Origin: Rhynchospora pubera
Taxonomy: Eukaryota > Streptophyta > Magnoliopsida > Poales > Cyperaceae
Assembly (NCBI GenBank): GCA_028095005.1
Contig: CM051461.1
Span: 172,615,144-172,679,143, forward strand
DNA: 64,000 nucleotides
Reading direction: 5' to 3'
The notes under the pieces were generated by a model. The model was not told the origin of the DNA, searched no databases, and was given only the letters and a program-made list of their open reading frames with translations. The translations under genes and the position numbers were made by a program. This document shows positions 35,594 to 46,950 of the stretch, one piece after another (position 1 is the first letter of the stretch; each line of letters opens with the position of its first letter).

Positions 35594-36024
35594 TGCAACC
35601 CTACAAAAGAAAAAGTGCAGATCAGAAATGAAACCACTTAGAATACATTAAAAAAAGTACTAAAATAATTAAAGTACAAACACTTAAATAAAGGCAGCAA
35701 CTAAAAGTACACTAATTAAACTAACTCTCTATTTTACTGTTTCTGCCAAACAATTAAATAAAAGTACACTAATTAAACTAACCCTCTATTTTACTGTTTC
35801 TGGCAAACACTTAAAATAAAGGCAACAGCTGTACTTAGAAAGAAAATGAACAAGTGATTAAATCATATAGGCATCACAACAGTTATTTATTTCTATTATG
35901 TTTCTGTTTCAAATGCGACAACCTTTGTCTCTCTCTCTCTTTGTTTCTAGCAACTCAAGCATGGTTAAATTCCAAACTACACTTATTTAAGTAAAAACAG
36001 AATATAGCTTAAAAGTAATAAAAG

Positions 36025-36151
36025 CTAAGCATAAAATAAAGAGGCAAACTTTTTGGTTAGGAGCACAATGTCTATGTGCTGACAGTTTCCAGAATCAGGA
36101 TCAAGTATGCGGAGTCCAACAACACATTTCCCACCATACAAATTTTCCAAC
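36025..36151 (-). pseudogene. Unidentified terminal-exon-like fragment
   Basis: After a good minus-strand acceptor (TTGCACAG) a 41-codon frame runs to a stop at 36025-36027. It includes ENLYGGKCVVGLRILDPDSG and CQHIDIVLL. Residue composition and the polypyrimidine-like stretch before the acceptor look like a real exon. I cannot name the family. It lies between the hAT remnant and the fold-back MITE, so it may be host DNA captured by a transposon, or an unrelated gene relic. Confidence 0.35.
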
Positions 36152-36806
36152 CTGTGCAAGTTGACAAAAGGAATTCCAATTCAAGTTAATTAAATTAAAA
36201 GTACCCCTTTGGTATAAGCTTTTAAACAATTTATGTTGACAACCGTATGTAGATTTTAGATATCTATACTTAGGGAATGCGATATTTTATATTTTCAAAC
36301 AATTTCTTGTGTCTTTGCATGTAGTTTGGTAGCAAATAAACCATGATAGATTACTTCTAAAGTTAGAGGGAGAATTATTATAAATGGACCTATATTTACT
36401 TATTAAACAGACGCACAAATCTCCACTAATTTCACTAATTTCAGCATGTATATAAGCATAATGTCAAGCTAACACCAACAAAGGCTGAGACCCATACTGA
36501 AACAACAATCAGTTATAATCCATCACCTGATGAGCCCCTCTTATATTATAAATACTATGACCTCATAAATTGAAAAATAATAAAATTTAAAAGTATTCAC
36601 GTTCATGACACTGTGCTTGAGAAGAGTTAGGTGCTGCCTATATATATACATGCATTTACAAATTCCAGAGCATGGATGGAAAGTGCAAGAAACACACGAA
36701 ATTGAACTTTGCCTGAAGAAATTTAGTGTAAAATTAACCTTCAAGTGCATCCAGAAGCCTTCATGCGTCCAAACAAAAGCGGCCTAGACTGTCAAATATA
36801 CGTGCC

Positions 36807-36868
36807 GGATCTAATTGGTACTTACTGAACTCTCTAATTGGATCTAATTGGTACTTACTGAACTCTCT
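36807..36868. repeat. 33-bp tandem duplication
   Basis: GGATCTAATTGGTACTTACT followed by GAACTCTCT occurs twice in direct succession, at 36807 and 36840, just left of the fold-back MITE. Confidence 0.85.
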
Positions 36869-36872
36869 TTAC

Positions 36873-36914
<42 letters not shown>

Positions 36915-37316
36915 ATGGCTAATGTGCCATAGATGGCATAGAGGGTCCCGTGCCATAGAGTCGTTTTTCGGGATCCATTCAAATGCTCAATCTGAACAGT
37001 TCAAGTTATTCACCGTATTAAAATACCCTTGAAGACCAAATTTTATATTTTTTCGAATTTTTTTGCTATTTATTATGATATTTTTAAAAAACGTTATAAT
37101 TGGAGTATTTCAGACCCTCCAATTTGAACATATCAAAATAAATAAAAAAAATTCAAAAAAAATATAAAATTTGGTCTCCAATGGTATTTCAATATGGTGA
37201 TCAATTTGAACGATTTGGATTGACTGATTGAATTTCGGATCTTCAAAAAATGATCCAAAAAAGAGATTGCCATCTATAGCACTTTAGCCCACCCCTCTCT
37301 CTCTCTATATATATAG
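36873..37316. mobile_element. Fold-back MITE with (TA)n(GA)n ends
   Basis: Both ends carry TATATATA-GAGAGAGA microsatellites in inverted orientation. Inside, GCCATAGATGGC on the left matches the complement GCTATAGATGGC on the right. The arms remain inverted copies for about 200 bases, including GACCAAATTTTATATTTTTT on both. The centre is a short AT-rich loop. No coding capacity is present and the target duplication is hidden by the microsatellites. Confidence 0.75.
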
Positions 37317-37547
37317 ATACATATATGCGCGCGTGTGCGTGTATAATTATTGTATGCTGATTGAAAGGAAAAATTGAACTCTTAAGTTCCCACTAAGACC
37401 ATACCTTTTTTTCTTTCTAACGTCACGTTTTCTCTAATTTAAAGCTGCCTGTCCGCAAATAGATATGCGTTTGTTGCTTCCACAGAACATGATTTAATGA
37501 GCCAATCATTTTTGAGAATACAATGTGGATGATTTTTGCATAAATAC

Positions 37548-37841
37548 TGTTGTCCCTAATGGAGACGGCTTAACCAAGATTTAGCGGAAGCGATTAAGGT
37601 TTTGGACCGGTTTGGTATGAACTATCCTAACACAATTCAATTGGTATCCAATACAAGCAAGCACACAAGCAATTCAAGTATAGCAAGATAATAAAGAGAA
37701 AAAGAGAGAGAGAAATTGAACACTCGATATGATTACGGAGTTCCGACCCGCTAGGAAGAGCTAGCCTTAGTCGTACGTCTCCGGGAGTTCCGCTACCACG
37801 AAAGGGCGCGCTCCGTTCAATTCCAACAAGAACGGGACTAC
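37548..37841 (-). repeat. Element A, first LTR, left part
   Basis: The left 294 bases of the LTR begin TGTTGTCCCTAATGGAGACG. The LTR is cut at 37841 by element B and resumes at 51519. The ACTAC at 37837-37841 is the left target duplication of element B. Confidence 0.93.
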
Positions 37842-38261
37842 TGTCGCGGCTTTTTCGTCATTCCTCGAAGAACAGAATTTGGGCTTCCTCGAGAAATGGG
37901 AACATAGCCTTGGATTCACCCCCCTTAAGGTTCGATCTCCGTTCGAGTATCTCTTAGCGACAAGAGAACCAAAACGTGAGTCGCTTCTTAAAGAGGTTTG
38001 TTGATTTCGTGGGTCCTTTCTTTCCAGTAGGCGCAAGCCCCTACTGTTAATTACCCCGTGATCGCTCACGAGAACCTCTGATTAAGGGATCTCAAGAATT
38101 ATATATAAAGGCTAGGGAAATCGTTGGTTTTATGTTTATTTCTTTTGGTTTAGGCTGGACTCGATTGGTGTACCAAACCTAATTAACGGGACACAATTGA
38201 GGACACTTGGATGATTTTGTTATTTGAGACAGACTTGATTTTGATTTTGACGTCGGGGCGT

Positions 38262-38640
38262 TATTTTCGGTCCTTAGGCTATTTTGGGCCTTTGGATTTG
38301 AGTTTAATTTTATCGAGACTATTTTGGGCCTCGGGATTTGATTTGGGTTTTAAGGCTATTTTGGGTCTTGGAATTTAGTTTGGATTTCAAGACTATTTTG
38401 GGTCTCGGGTTTGATTTGAGGTTTCAAGGCTATTTTGGGCATGGGGTTTTGATTTGATTTTCAAGACTATTTTGGGTCTTGGATTTGATTTGGATTTCTA
38501 GGCTATTTTGGGCCTTTGGATTTGGTTTGGATTTCTAGGCTATTTTAGGCCTTTGGATTTGGACTGGGATTTCAAGACTATTTTGGGTCTTAGATTTGGA
38601 TTTGGTTTTCTCGGGGTTATTTTGAACCACTTGTGAGACT
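38262..38640. repeat. Tandem array in element B LTR (about 40-bp units)
   Basis: About nine imperfect units built on GGCTATTTTGGGCCTTTGGA / GACTATTTTGGGTCT. The identical array recurs at 47747-48125 in the other LTR. Confidence 0.85.
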
Positions 38641-41110
38641 TTCTGATTTTTGAATTGCTTAAAGTCGACTTCGTTTTGCTGAAGAGACTTCGTTCGCCTT
38701 TAATGAAGAGGTTTTGGTCTTGATTTCGGGTCTCGTGTTTGGACTTTTAATTTCTTGAGTTTCTCTTTGGGTTTTACCATTTTCACAATTCCATTTTATT
38801 TTTATTTTTAATTTTAGACTTTCGAAATATCTTTTTATATTTTTAGTTATGTTTATTTTTGAAAAATATTTATTATTTAATACATTTCCTTTTAAAATTA
38901 TTTTATTTTCAAAATTATATCAAATTTTATTTTTAGGAATTTGTTAGAAGAGTTTAATTGAGTTTTGAAATCATTTGAAATTTTACAAAATTGATTTAAT
39001 ATCTTTTTTTAAAATCTTATGAAATTTATTTAATATTGAAAATACTTCAAAAATAGAAAAGACCAATAATTTGACAGGTTGTTATATCAAAATATCAGTA
39101 AATTTAGTTTATTTTTATTTTTAGAATTTTATGGATATTTTATTTTTATTTTTCTGAGTTTCCTACTATTTTTAATGAATTTTTGAAGTTTCTGATGACG
39201 TGGAATTTTCTGATTGTTACACGTAAGCACAGAGGGCTGATTTGGTTGCTGACTGGCACTGAGATGGCGCTGGCGTGGCAGCTGACGTGGCATAGCGCTA
39301 ATTAAAGTTTGAACGAGCGCTGACTGTCTTCAGTTAGATCGTGTAGCGGGTTTTCGCCGTGTCAGTGACTCGCTGTACACTTTCTGGTCGCAGGGGATCG
39401 TTTGTGGCGACGGATCTTCTCCCCTTTCAAATCCGATAGGGGAATGAACTTTTGCAGAAAAGCCCCTGGTTCTTCTCCGATGAAATTGCGGCGACTCAGG
39501 TCATGGTTTCGATTGAGGTTAGGTTATTTGGAGTCGTGGAGGAGAGGAGAAAAGAACGATGGGCCCCATTCTTGCCACGAAGCCTTTTGCTGCCGTTGAC
39601 ACTTGAGAGGTTTCAAATCACCATTAACGGTGAGTGAAGCTTTCTTATCACTTTTCCTTGCCATAAGAAGGTTTCTTATACCCATGAGTATGTGCTAAAA
39701 ACTATTATGAATTCAATTCGACTTGGAGAGGCTTTGAAGTGTGTGATTTCGACTGAGGCATTTCAACTCTAATTTGAGCAGAATTGGGATGAGCTGGTGG
39801 GGCCCACACGACCATTTTCTTATGCCAGCAATTGTTTGAGTAGCTTCAGGGATCCAAATATAGGTCATTTGTGTCTTTGTTTTGCCTTGAAACCTCACAG
39901 TTTGATGCGAAGAGCATTGAGGCAGAAGGTGTTTAGTTTCATTTTATTTCAATTGCTTGTAAGTTCTTTTACAGCAGAATGGTTTGATTTGATACCTATT
40001 TTAGGTCATTTTAAGTTTGTTTTACATGCTCAAATTAACACCAAGCGCATGTACAAGTGATTTAGCATTTGCCTCAATTTGCAATTTCCACTTTTATGCA
40101 CAGTTGTCACTGTTTTTGAGGATTTTTGTTTTGAGTTGCTCAATTGCAAGAAAGTCACTTGCAGGGGTTTTAATATATGTTGTTAAGGAGTGCACTTCAA
40201 CAGTTGATGTTTTTGCAGGAAATGACATTTGTATAACCTAGCTTCCTTGTTCAATATATATAAAATCATGTAAAATCCCAAAAATTAGGATTGTTGTTTC
40301 CTGTTGTCCATGAAGCCATTTACCTGCTGTCCATATAGATTTCCATGTTTTTATGCAAAGATAACCTCATTTTCTATTTATTTTACCTTTAGGCAGATTT
40401 GCACTTATGCATAAATGTCATTATTTTTATTTTACAAAGCTTCAACTTATTATAATTTCTGGAGTAAATTGAGCAGCACCTCCCCTAGATCTCTTCCATT
40501 TTTGAAGATTCAAACAGACTTAATTGAGTCAATTTGACCAATTAAGCATGCTCAAATCCGATTCACCATGGTGGCCGAGCCTCCTAGCAAATCATGGAAG
40601 AGATCCAGCGTAGGAGCCGAGCTCCATGCCAAATTTAAGTCCACCATGGGAGCCGTGCTCCCTAGCAGACAGGGAATTGATTTAATTTCTTTCATTTTAT
40701 CTTAATTTAGAGAATTTCAATTAAAACAAAGGCACACATTCGTTTAACACTTGATTTACCTTATTTCAAGTTCAGGGATCCACCAAGGGAGCCGTGCTCC
40801 CTAGCAGATCCCCTCCCTTGTCACAAGGCACTTGTTGTGATTTTAATTTCAAAAAGAGAAGAAAAATGGAGAATTGAAGAAAGAGCGAAAAAGAACAGCA
40901 ATTAACGCTTCAAACTTGTTTATTTCACTTGAACAGAGATGGATATCTACAGGGAAACGATTAACTCTTACTCTTCTCTTTCTTTTCAACTGCTCGATCT
41001 ATTGCCTCTTACAATTTCCTTTCAATTCTCTCAATTTAATACAACTGAGCTAACCTAGATCTAGCCTAACCTTACCCCTCTGTTCCTCTTTTTTTCTTTC
41101 TGCTTCAATT

Positions 41111-41125
41111 GGTGTTTATATAGCC
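41111..41125 (-). promoter_or_regulatory. TATA box of element B LTR
   Basis: The minus strand reads GGCTATATAAACACC, about 0.9 kb into the LTR in element orientation. The same site lies at 50596-50610 in the other LTR. It is the best candidate core promoter. Confidence 0.55.
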
Positions 41126-42028
41126 AAGAGACTAGGGCAACGCTTTTGAGCCGTGACTTGGTTCCTCCCTCTGATCTCGATCCAGTGGTCTTCAATCAGC
41201 TGCGCCTAGGGTTACGGTTTGGCGAAACCAGGGGCGGCATTGGTGGTTTTGCGTCTGTGGCGCTGGAGGAGGCCACGTCGACCCTTCTCTTGCTTTTACC
41301 CGGCGTCGCACGGTAAGAGTTGAAGTTTTCACCTTCTGTTCTTTTACTGAGGGAGAAGGAGCATATGACGAGGGGGGCCCATTTGTAAGGTTTAAATGAG
41401 ACAGAGGATTTAGATGGGGCGGGTGCATCATGAGCCAATAGACTATTTTGAATTTCTGTGCATGGTTTACAAAGAACGGGTGCACCCAACTCTTCAACAG
41501 ACAGTAAATTTCCCTCCCCTGGGCAGCGACTCCTCTGGCCCCTGCTGGATCCGCTCCAATGGATGCACGCGCCATGGGTTTTCCATTTTTCTGGGATTTT
41601 TGTTCAATTTCCATTGATTTTCTATATTTTCTTTTAATGCAATCCAAAATAAATTATTTGGGGCCCTTCCCATGGGTATTTTTGGATGAAATTTTATGGG
41701 TAGGCTTAGAAAAATATAAGGAATTTAATGGTTCAACTGGTTTTGCTAAATTCCTCATAGAATTATTTTGGTAATTTTGTGAAGTCTTTGGGTTTGTTTG
41801 CAAGTTTTGGAGTTTGTGTTGCTATTTTTGGGATTTAAAAAAATTATGATAAATCATCATAATTCTTAAGGGATTTTTGGGTGAATTTTGAGGATTTTTG
41901 GAGTTGGTTTGGTATTTTTGGTAATTTGATTTTGGTTTTTGGCAATTTGGGAATTTGGTTTTTGCTGTTTGGCCTTAGGTTTTCGGATTTTGAACTTGGT
42001 TTTCAGGGTTTAATTTTTAGGGTCAACA

Positions 42029-42050
42029 AATGCCCCCCACCGAAGCATGT
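42029..42050 (-). other. Polypurine tract of element B
   Basis: On the minus strand the sequence CGGTGGGGGGCATT lies directly before the LTR start TGTTGACCC. This is the position and composition expected for plus-strand DNA priming. Confidence 0.7.
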
Positions 42051-42127
42051 TGTGAGGATCTTGGCAGAACGACGTGCTTTGGTGGCCCCTTCTTGACCCC
42101 TTGTTTTTTTGTTTTGGTTTGGTATCT

Positions 42128-42690
42128 TGAATGCAGGTATTTTGGCTTGCTTTCAATGGATTGTTTCTTTGGAATACGGGTGTTTTAATCCGTTCTCAAT
42201 GGTTTTGTTTTCTTGGAACACGGGTATTTTGATCCGTCTTCGATGGTTTGGTTTCTTTGGAATACGGGTATTTTGATCCGTCTTCAATGGTTTTGTTTTC
42301 TTGGAACACGGGTATTTTGATCCGTCTTCAATGGTTTTGTTTCTTTGGAACACGGGTATTTTGATCCGTCTTCAATGGTTTTGTTTTCTGGAATGCAAGT
42401 ATTTTGGCCTGCCTTCATTGGTTTGGTTTCTTGAAATACGGGTATTTTGGCCCGTCTTCAATGGCTTTGTTTTCTGGAATGCAAGTATTTTGGCCTGCCT
42501 TCATTGATTTGGTTTCTTGAAATACGGGTATTTTGGCCCGTCTTCAATGGCCTTGTTTTCTGGAATGCAAGTATTTTGGCCTGCCTTCATTGGTTTGGTT
42601 TCTTGAAATACGGGTATTTTGGCCCGCCTTCAATGGTTTTGTTTTTTTGGAATATGAGTATTTTGGCCCGCGTTTGACTTCTTTCTTTTC
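42128..42690. repeat. Minisatellite in the 3' non-coding part of element B
   Basis: Twelve to thirteen imperfect units of about 44 bp follow the pattern GGAA-ACGGGTATTTTG-CCGTCTTCAATGGTTT. In the second half two variants alternate (GGAATGCAAGTATTTTGGCC and GAAATACGGGTATTTTGGCC), giving an 88-bp higher-order repeat. In element orientation this lies between the ORF and the 3' LTR. Confidence 0.88.
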
Positions 42691-43892
42691 CAGAAGTCCT
42701 AATTTAGGTTAGGATATTTTGATCCAACCTGTGTTTCCTTGGGTTTGGATTTTACACGGGCCTTGCCCCAGTTTCGATTTTCCTTTTGAATGTTGATCTT
42801 GAATCGCTTCAGCTTCTTCAACACTTGACTTCACTTGTATCTCCGTAAGGTTGTTTTTATCCCTTTGATTTGCATCAGGTTTTGGTTAATCTTTTGGCTC
42901 TTGCCCCAGTTTGGTTGTCGTTTGATCTTTGTCTTGTAGCGGCCTTAGTGATGCAAATAGTATCCAGTAACATGAACAATTCTGCATCCTCGAGATTCTT
43001 AAGAATCCGTCATCGGTCGCAAAAGAAAATTTCCTATACTACATTTTGGCTGATGGATTTTGTGGAGTTGGGAATATTTAGGTGGAAGGAATGACTTATG
43101 GGGCCATAAAGGCAAGTCACCCTTTATTTTGCTCACCCTCTCATTTCTCACCCTCTCTTTTTAGGTATGGGCACTCAATGTATTAGCACTCAATATCGGC
43201 ACTGGTGGTATTGACATTTTTCTTAAATGTTGGCCTTTGTAAAGGAAATATCTATGAATGTCCAAAAAGGACAAAGACATTCCTTTGTATTTAGGCCCGG
43301 CGGGACGAGTTTGGTTTCATTTCTTTGAGCTTTATTTGGATTTGGTTCATTTGTATTTGGATTTTTGGAGTTGGGGACTTTTATATTGGACTTTTATTTA
43401 TTTATTTTGCTTTATTTATTTAGGGCTTTGCAAAGAAATGTCCCATAATGTTCAAAAGAACGGAACACCCTTTCAAGCTTTAGCCCGATGGGACGTACAA
43501 CTCGTTTCTTGGATTTTGGCCGTTTGAGGGTCTTGTTCAAGACTTTATTGGATTTATTTTGTTTTGGTAGGCTTTGGTTGTCATGGGTTATTTTATTGGA
43601 ATTTGTGATTTTGAAATTTTGGATTTTGGAATTTTAGATTTTTGTATGGGTTTGGTTATGATTTTTAGGGTTTTGGATTTTAGATTTTCTTTTTGGAGTT
43701 TTAGGTTATTGGAATTTGGCTAAGGTCTAGGGATTTTGTTTTATTTAGAGTCATGAAAGGTTTAGTTGGTTTTATTTGGACTAGGTTTCATTGTAGATAA
43801 GATATATGTAGGTTCTGGTTGTTTTTGGTATAAGTTTTCGAAATGACTCTTAATGATCACCATGTAGACTATCATGTGGGTCGAGTATTTCT

Positions 43893-46835
43893 TTACTCAT
43901 GAAGTGTAGGTTCTTGAAGGACATGCTTGGGAAGAGGTAATACACCCATTTGATACTTTCGTTCAACCCAATCTTTAAAGGTAAAACAATCTTCCAAACT
44001 GTGTCCCCATTTCTCATGATAGGCACAAAATTCTGCCCCGAGGCCATGGAGGATTGGATCTTCTTGTGATTTGATAATTTCTTTAGTCAACCTCATCGGA
44101 CAACCATGTTCATTTGCTATCCTGGCTATCTCCCAGATCTTCTCTTTCTTGAAAGAATATGGCCTTTTCTTTCTTTCTAACAGTGACTTGCCACCCAAAA
44201 GTCTCTTGTTTGAGACACTGGCTTCCACTTCTTCTTTCGCCTTCCTTTTTCCATATTCCTCATGCACAATTGTGGCTGATTCTTGAGTGAACTTGGCTTT
44301 ACTCTCTATTTCTTGTTTGCATTTCTTTCCTTCCATTCTTTTTGCACCTTCTTCGGCCTTGACCATTATCCATGCCATCATTGGATCATGGGGGACTATG
44401 GATGACTCAGTAATTTCTTGCTGTTTTCTTCGAAGAGTAATGACTTCCTTTTGGAGCTCCATGCTTTTTTGTAAAATCATTGCTAATTCTTGTTGATCCT
44501 TTTCTTTTTCTTGTTGGAGAGAGACTATCTTTTCTCGTGCTCTCTCAAATTTTCTTTGAAACCTTGCTCTTCCGCCTTTGTTTGCCTTACATTCTTTCTG
44601 AATATCAACTACTTCTTGTTGCTTCTTTCGTAGTTCTTGCTCGCTATTTTCCATTCTTACTTCTAGTGTCCCTATTTGTTGTTTGAGGGAGGCTACCGTT
44701 TGTTCTCCATTTTCTTCTCTTTCTTGAAATTCTTTAACCTTGTCCTTATTATCTAAGTACCATTGGTACACCTTTTGCCAACTATCTTTCATAAGGTCAA
44801 GTATCTCATGTCTGCTTTTCTCATTTTCTTGGCGGCAAGTGAGCACTTTGTGTTGAAACTCCTCCACCTTCTGTTGCATTATATTTTTGTTTCCTTCTTT
44901 CTCTTTCTGTAATCTAGCGATTATTTGTTGAGACTCTTTCTCTTTTTCCCGAAGAGCCGCCAACTCATATTTGTATCTTTCATTTTCTTGTTGTAATACA
45001 ATCTCTCTTTGTTTAACCGCCTCGGTTTCATTTTTCCTCATTTCTAACTCATGTCGTAAGGCGATATTATCCACCAAAAGAAGAGCCACTTCATGGCCTG
45101 CCTTCTGTTGACATTGTCTTGCTATTTGGAATCGTCTTTTCAATTCTTCCACTAAGGATAAATCATCCATAACCATTTTTTCTGGCAATATTTCGCTTTC
45201 TTCTAGCCGCACTATTTCATCAGAATTTTTCATATTTTCAGAATACTCCTCTTTCTCTGTAGGATCATCCTCGCGCCTTTGCCGATCAATTGATATTTCA
45301 TCTTCCTCATTATTAAACCCAATATCGATGGCATGACATTCCATTGTCTCATCACCATTGGGTACTTTATTTGAGTCCCTTTGCCTTTGGTCATCTATCA
45401 CTATGACATTGCATTCCACATCGAGTCTTGAATTATCTCTTTGTGCTACTGCATTTGTTTGCACATGTGGAGTTGGTTCTTGTTTGAAGCTCTCGGGCAA
45501 AATCAAATCTCCTTCTTTAATCATTTTTTCAGCGATATTCTTAAAGACATAACAATCGCTTGTGGGGTGCCCCAAGACCCGATGATAAGCACAATACCTT
45601 GGGTCATTTGTCTTGTTTTGCTCTTCCGGCCTTTTGCAATAAGGTAGCTCTATAACCTTTCCTTTCAACAATTGCTTGAGCAATGCTGCTATTTTCTCTT
45701 TCTTGAATGAATACGGCTTGCTCAAACGCTCCGCCAAGGATTCTTTGGGTTGATTATTTCCATTATTATTGTTGCTAACATTTCTTTTATTGTTTTTGTA
45801 ACCACCACCTTCTTGGTCGCTTTCAACGGGTTCATTTTCAGGCTGGCCGTGACCACTTGATGATGGGATCTCTTGCTTTCCTTTGTCATCTTTTCTAGTT
45901 GGAGGGATTTCCTCATTGCTTGCCATGTTCACGAATGCATGCATCTCATGTTCTTCATTTATTCCAATCATGTTTACATGAGCATGCATCACCGCCTTCT
46001 TTTCACGCCACACTAAGCGCCTTCTCTTGCTTTGTGTCTCTTGATTGGCTACTTCAACCACCAAGCGGGTCTTATCTTTAGGCACCCATATTTTCTTGGC
46101 TTCTCCTTCATTTTGCCAAGGTCCCAATCGCTCTTTGACTGGGGTTGTTGTTCTTTCTTTTTCTTTCTGCCCCAGTCTTTCCTTTACTGGAGTTGATTCC
46201 CTTTTGCGCCCCTTGGGTCCCAATCTTTCATGGACCGGAGTGCGGGAAAGAGTGAGCCTTTCTTTCACAGACCGCCTCGTTTGAGGATTTCTGCCCCGGA
46301 ACTGGACCCGATATTCGAGAGGAAATTCCTCCATCGTTTTCAGTACTGCTGCTGAAGAATTCTTTCGAACCAGTCGAAGCGGTGCAAATGGGTTGCTTAC
46401 TGGGAGATTGGGCTTTGCATGCAGTTCATTCTTGTAAGCCCTTTGAACCTTTTTGATAGTTCTTGTGCCTTGAGAGACCGGCATATAGGCTTTCTTTGTT
46501 GTTGCTTTCTTTTGAGAAAAGCGGTGGTTGGATTGGCGCTCTTTGTGACTTGAGCTTGGGTGGGCCCACTTTTGAGGAATGAGAGCCCAATCATCTTCCT
46601 TAGGCTCCATTTCAGTAGAGGTCACGGAGATTGGAGAGATTATTACTGGCACATTTTGTGGTTCTTCAACAACACGCGCTAGTTGGAAACTTCCATCCTT
46701 TACTTGCACTATGGGCACATAGGAGTACCCATATGGCATGTTGCCGATCATGAATTCGTGTTGGTAGCAGATCAGAACTGCCCCAATCGTGAGCACTCCT
46801 TCGGGCTTGCTCATATCAACGGTTGTGGATCCCAT
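43893..46835 (-). CDS. Gag-like protein with two zinc knuckles and a long coiled coil (element B)
   Basis: The ORF is intact: 980 codons from the ATG at 46835. Residues 1-180 are of unclear fold. Residues about 190-240 repeat VKERLGP or VHERLGP four times. A first PYSFKKEKI box (374-382) precedes a CHHC knuckle, CAYHRVLGHPTSDC (Cys415, His418, His423, Cys428). Residues about 560-810 are a very charged Glu/Lys/Gln-rich coiled coil. A second PYSFKKEKI box (892-900) precedes a second knuckle, CAYHEKWGHSLEDC (Cys937, His940, His945, Cys950), close to the C-terminus. Such knuckles are typical of Gag or Gag-Pol leaders of plant Ty3 elements, where they bind RNA. The duplicated box-plus-knuckle module around a coiled coil is unusual. 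No protease motif is seen. It could package element RNA with enzymes supplied in trans. Confidence 0.8.
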   Translation of the reverse strand: MGSTTVDMSKPEGVLTIGAVLICYQHEFMIGNMPYGYSYVPIVQVKDGSFQLARVVEEPQNVPVIISPISVTSTEMEPKEDDWALIPQKWAHPSSSHKERQSNHRFSQKKATTKKAYMPVSQGTRTIKKVQRAYKNELHAKPNLPVSNPFAPLRLVRKNSSAAVLKTMEEFPLEYRVQFRGRNPQTRRSVKERLTLSRTPVHERLGPKGRKRESTPVKERLGQKEKERTTTPVKERLGPWQNEGEAKKIWVPKDKTRLVVEVANQETQSKRRRLVWREKKAVMHAHVNMIGINEEHEMHAFVNMASNEEIPPTRKDDKGKQEIPSSSGHGQPENEPVESDQEGGGYKNNKRNVSNNNNGNNQPKESLAERLSKPYSFKKEKIAALLKQLLKGKVIELPYCKRPEEQNKTNDPRYCAYHRVLGHPTSDCYVFKNIAEKMIKEGDLILPESFKQEPTPHVQTNAVAQRDNSRLDVECNVIVIDDQRQRDSNKVPNGDETMECHAIDIGFNNEEDEISIDRQRREDDPTEKEEYSENMKNSDEIVRLEESEILPEKMVMDDLSLVEELKRRFQIARQCQQKAGHEVALLLVDNIALRHELEMRKNETEAVKQREIVLQQENERYKYELAALREKEKESQQIIARLQKEKEGNKNIMQQKVEEFQHKVLTCRQENEKSRHEILDLMKDSWQKVYQWYLDNKDKVKEFQEREENGEQTVASLKQQIGTLEVRMENSEQELRKKQQEVVDIQKECKANKGGRARFQRKFERAREKIVSLQQEKEKDQQELAMILQKSMELQKEVITLRRKQQEITESSIVPHDPMMAWIMVKAEEGAKRMEGKKCKQEIESKAKFTQESATIVHEEYGKRKAKEEVEASVSNKRLLGGKSLLERKKRPYSFKKEKIWEIARIANEHGCPMRLTKEIIKSQEDPILHGLGAEFCAYHEKWGHSLEDCFTFKDWVERKYQMGVLPLPKHVLQEPTLHE

Positions 46836-46950
46836 TTCCTGAAAGAAAAGAACTCCAAAGGTTACCGTTAGAAATGTTTATTTGAAATTTTATACTTTTC
46901 CCTAGCCTTTACATTATATTCTTTAAATCCCATTGATGAGAGGAGAAAGA

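Larger units (their letters stand above)
37842..42028 (-). repeat. Element B, 3' LTR (in element orientation)
   Basis: This is the direct repeat of 47327-51513. It contains a tandem array at 38262-38640 and a TATATAAAC box at 41111-41125. The open frames inside (for example 41192-41647) have no motifs and reflect low stop density. Confidence 0.95.

Noticed and set aside
37767..38069. 100-codon minus-strand ORF across the LTR A / LTR B junction
   Set aside because: It reads from one transposon LTR into another and is repeated at 47261-47554 with a different flank, so it is not a gene.
41192..41647. 151-codon ORF present twice (also 50677-51132)
   Set aside because: It lies within the element B LTR, has no domain, overlaps the TATA region, and is duplicated only because the LTR is duplicated.
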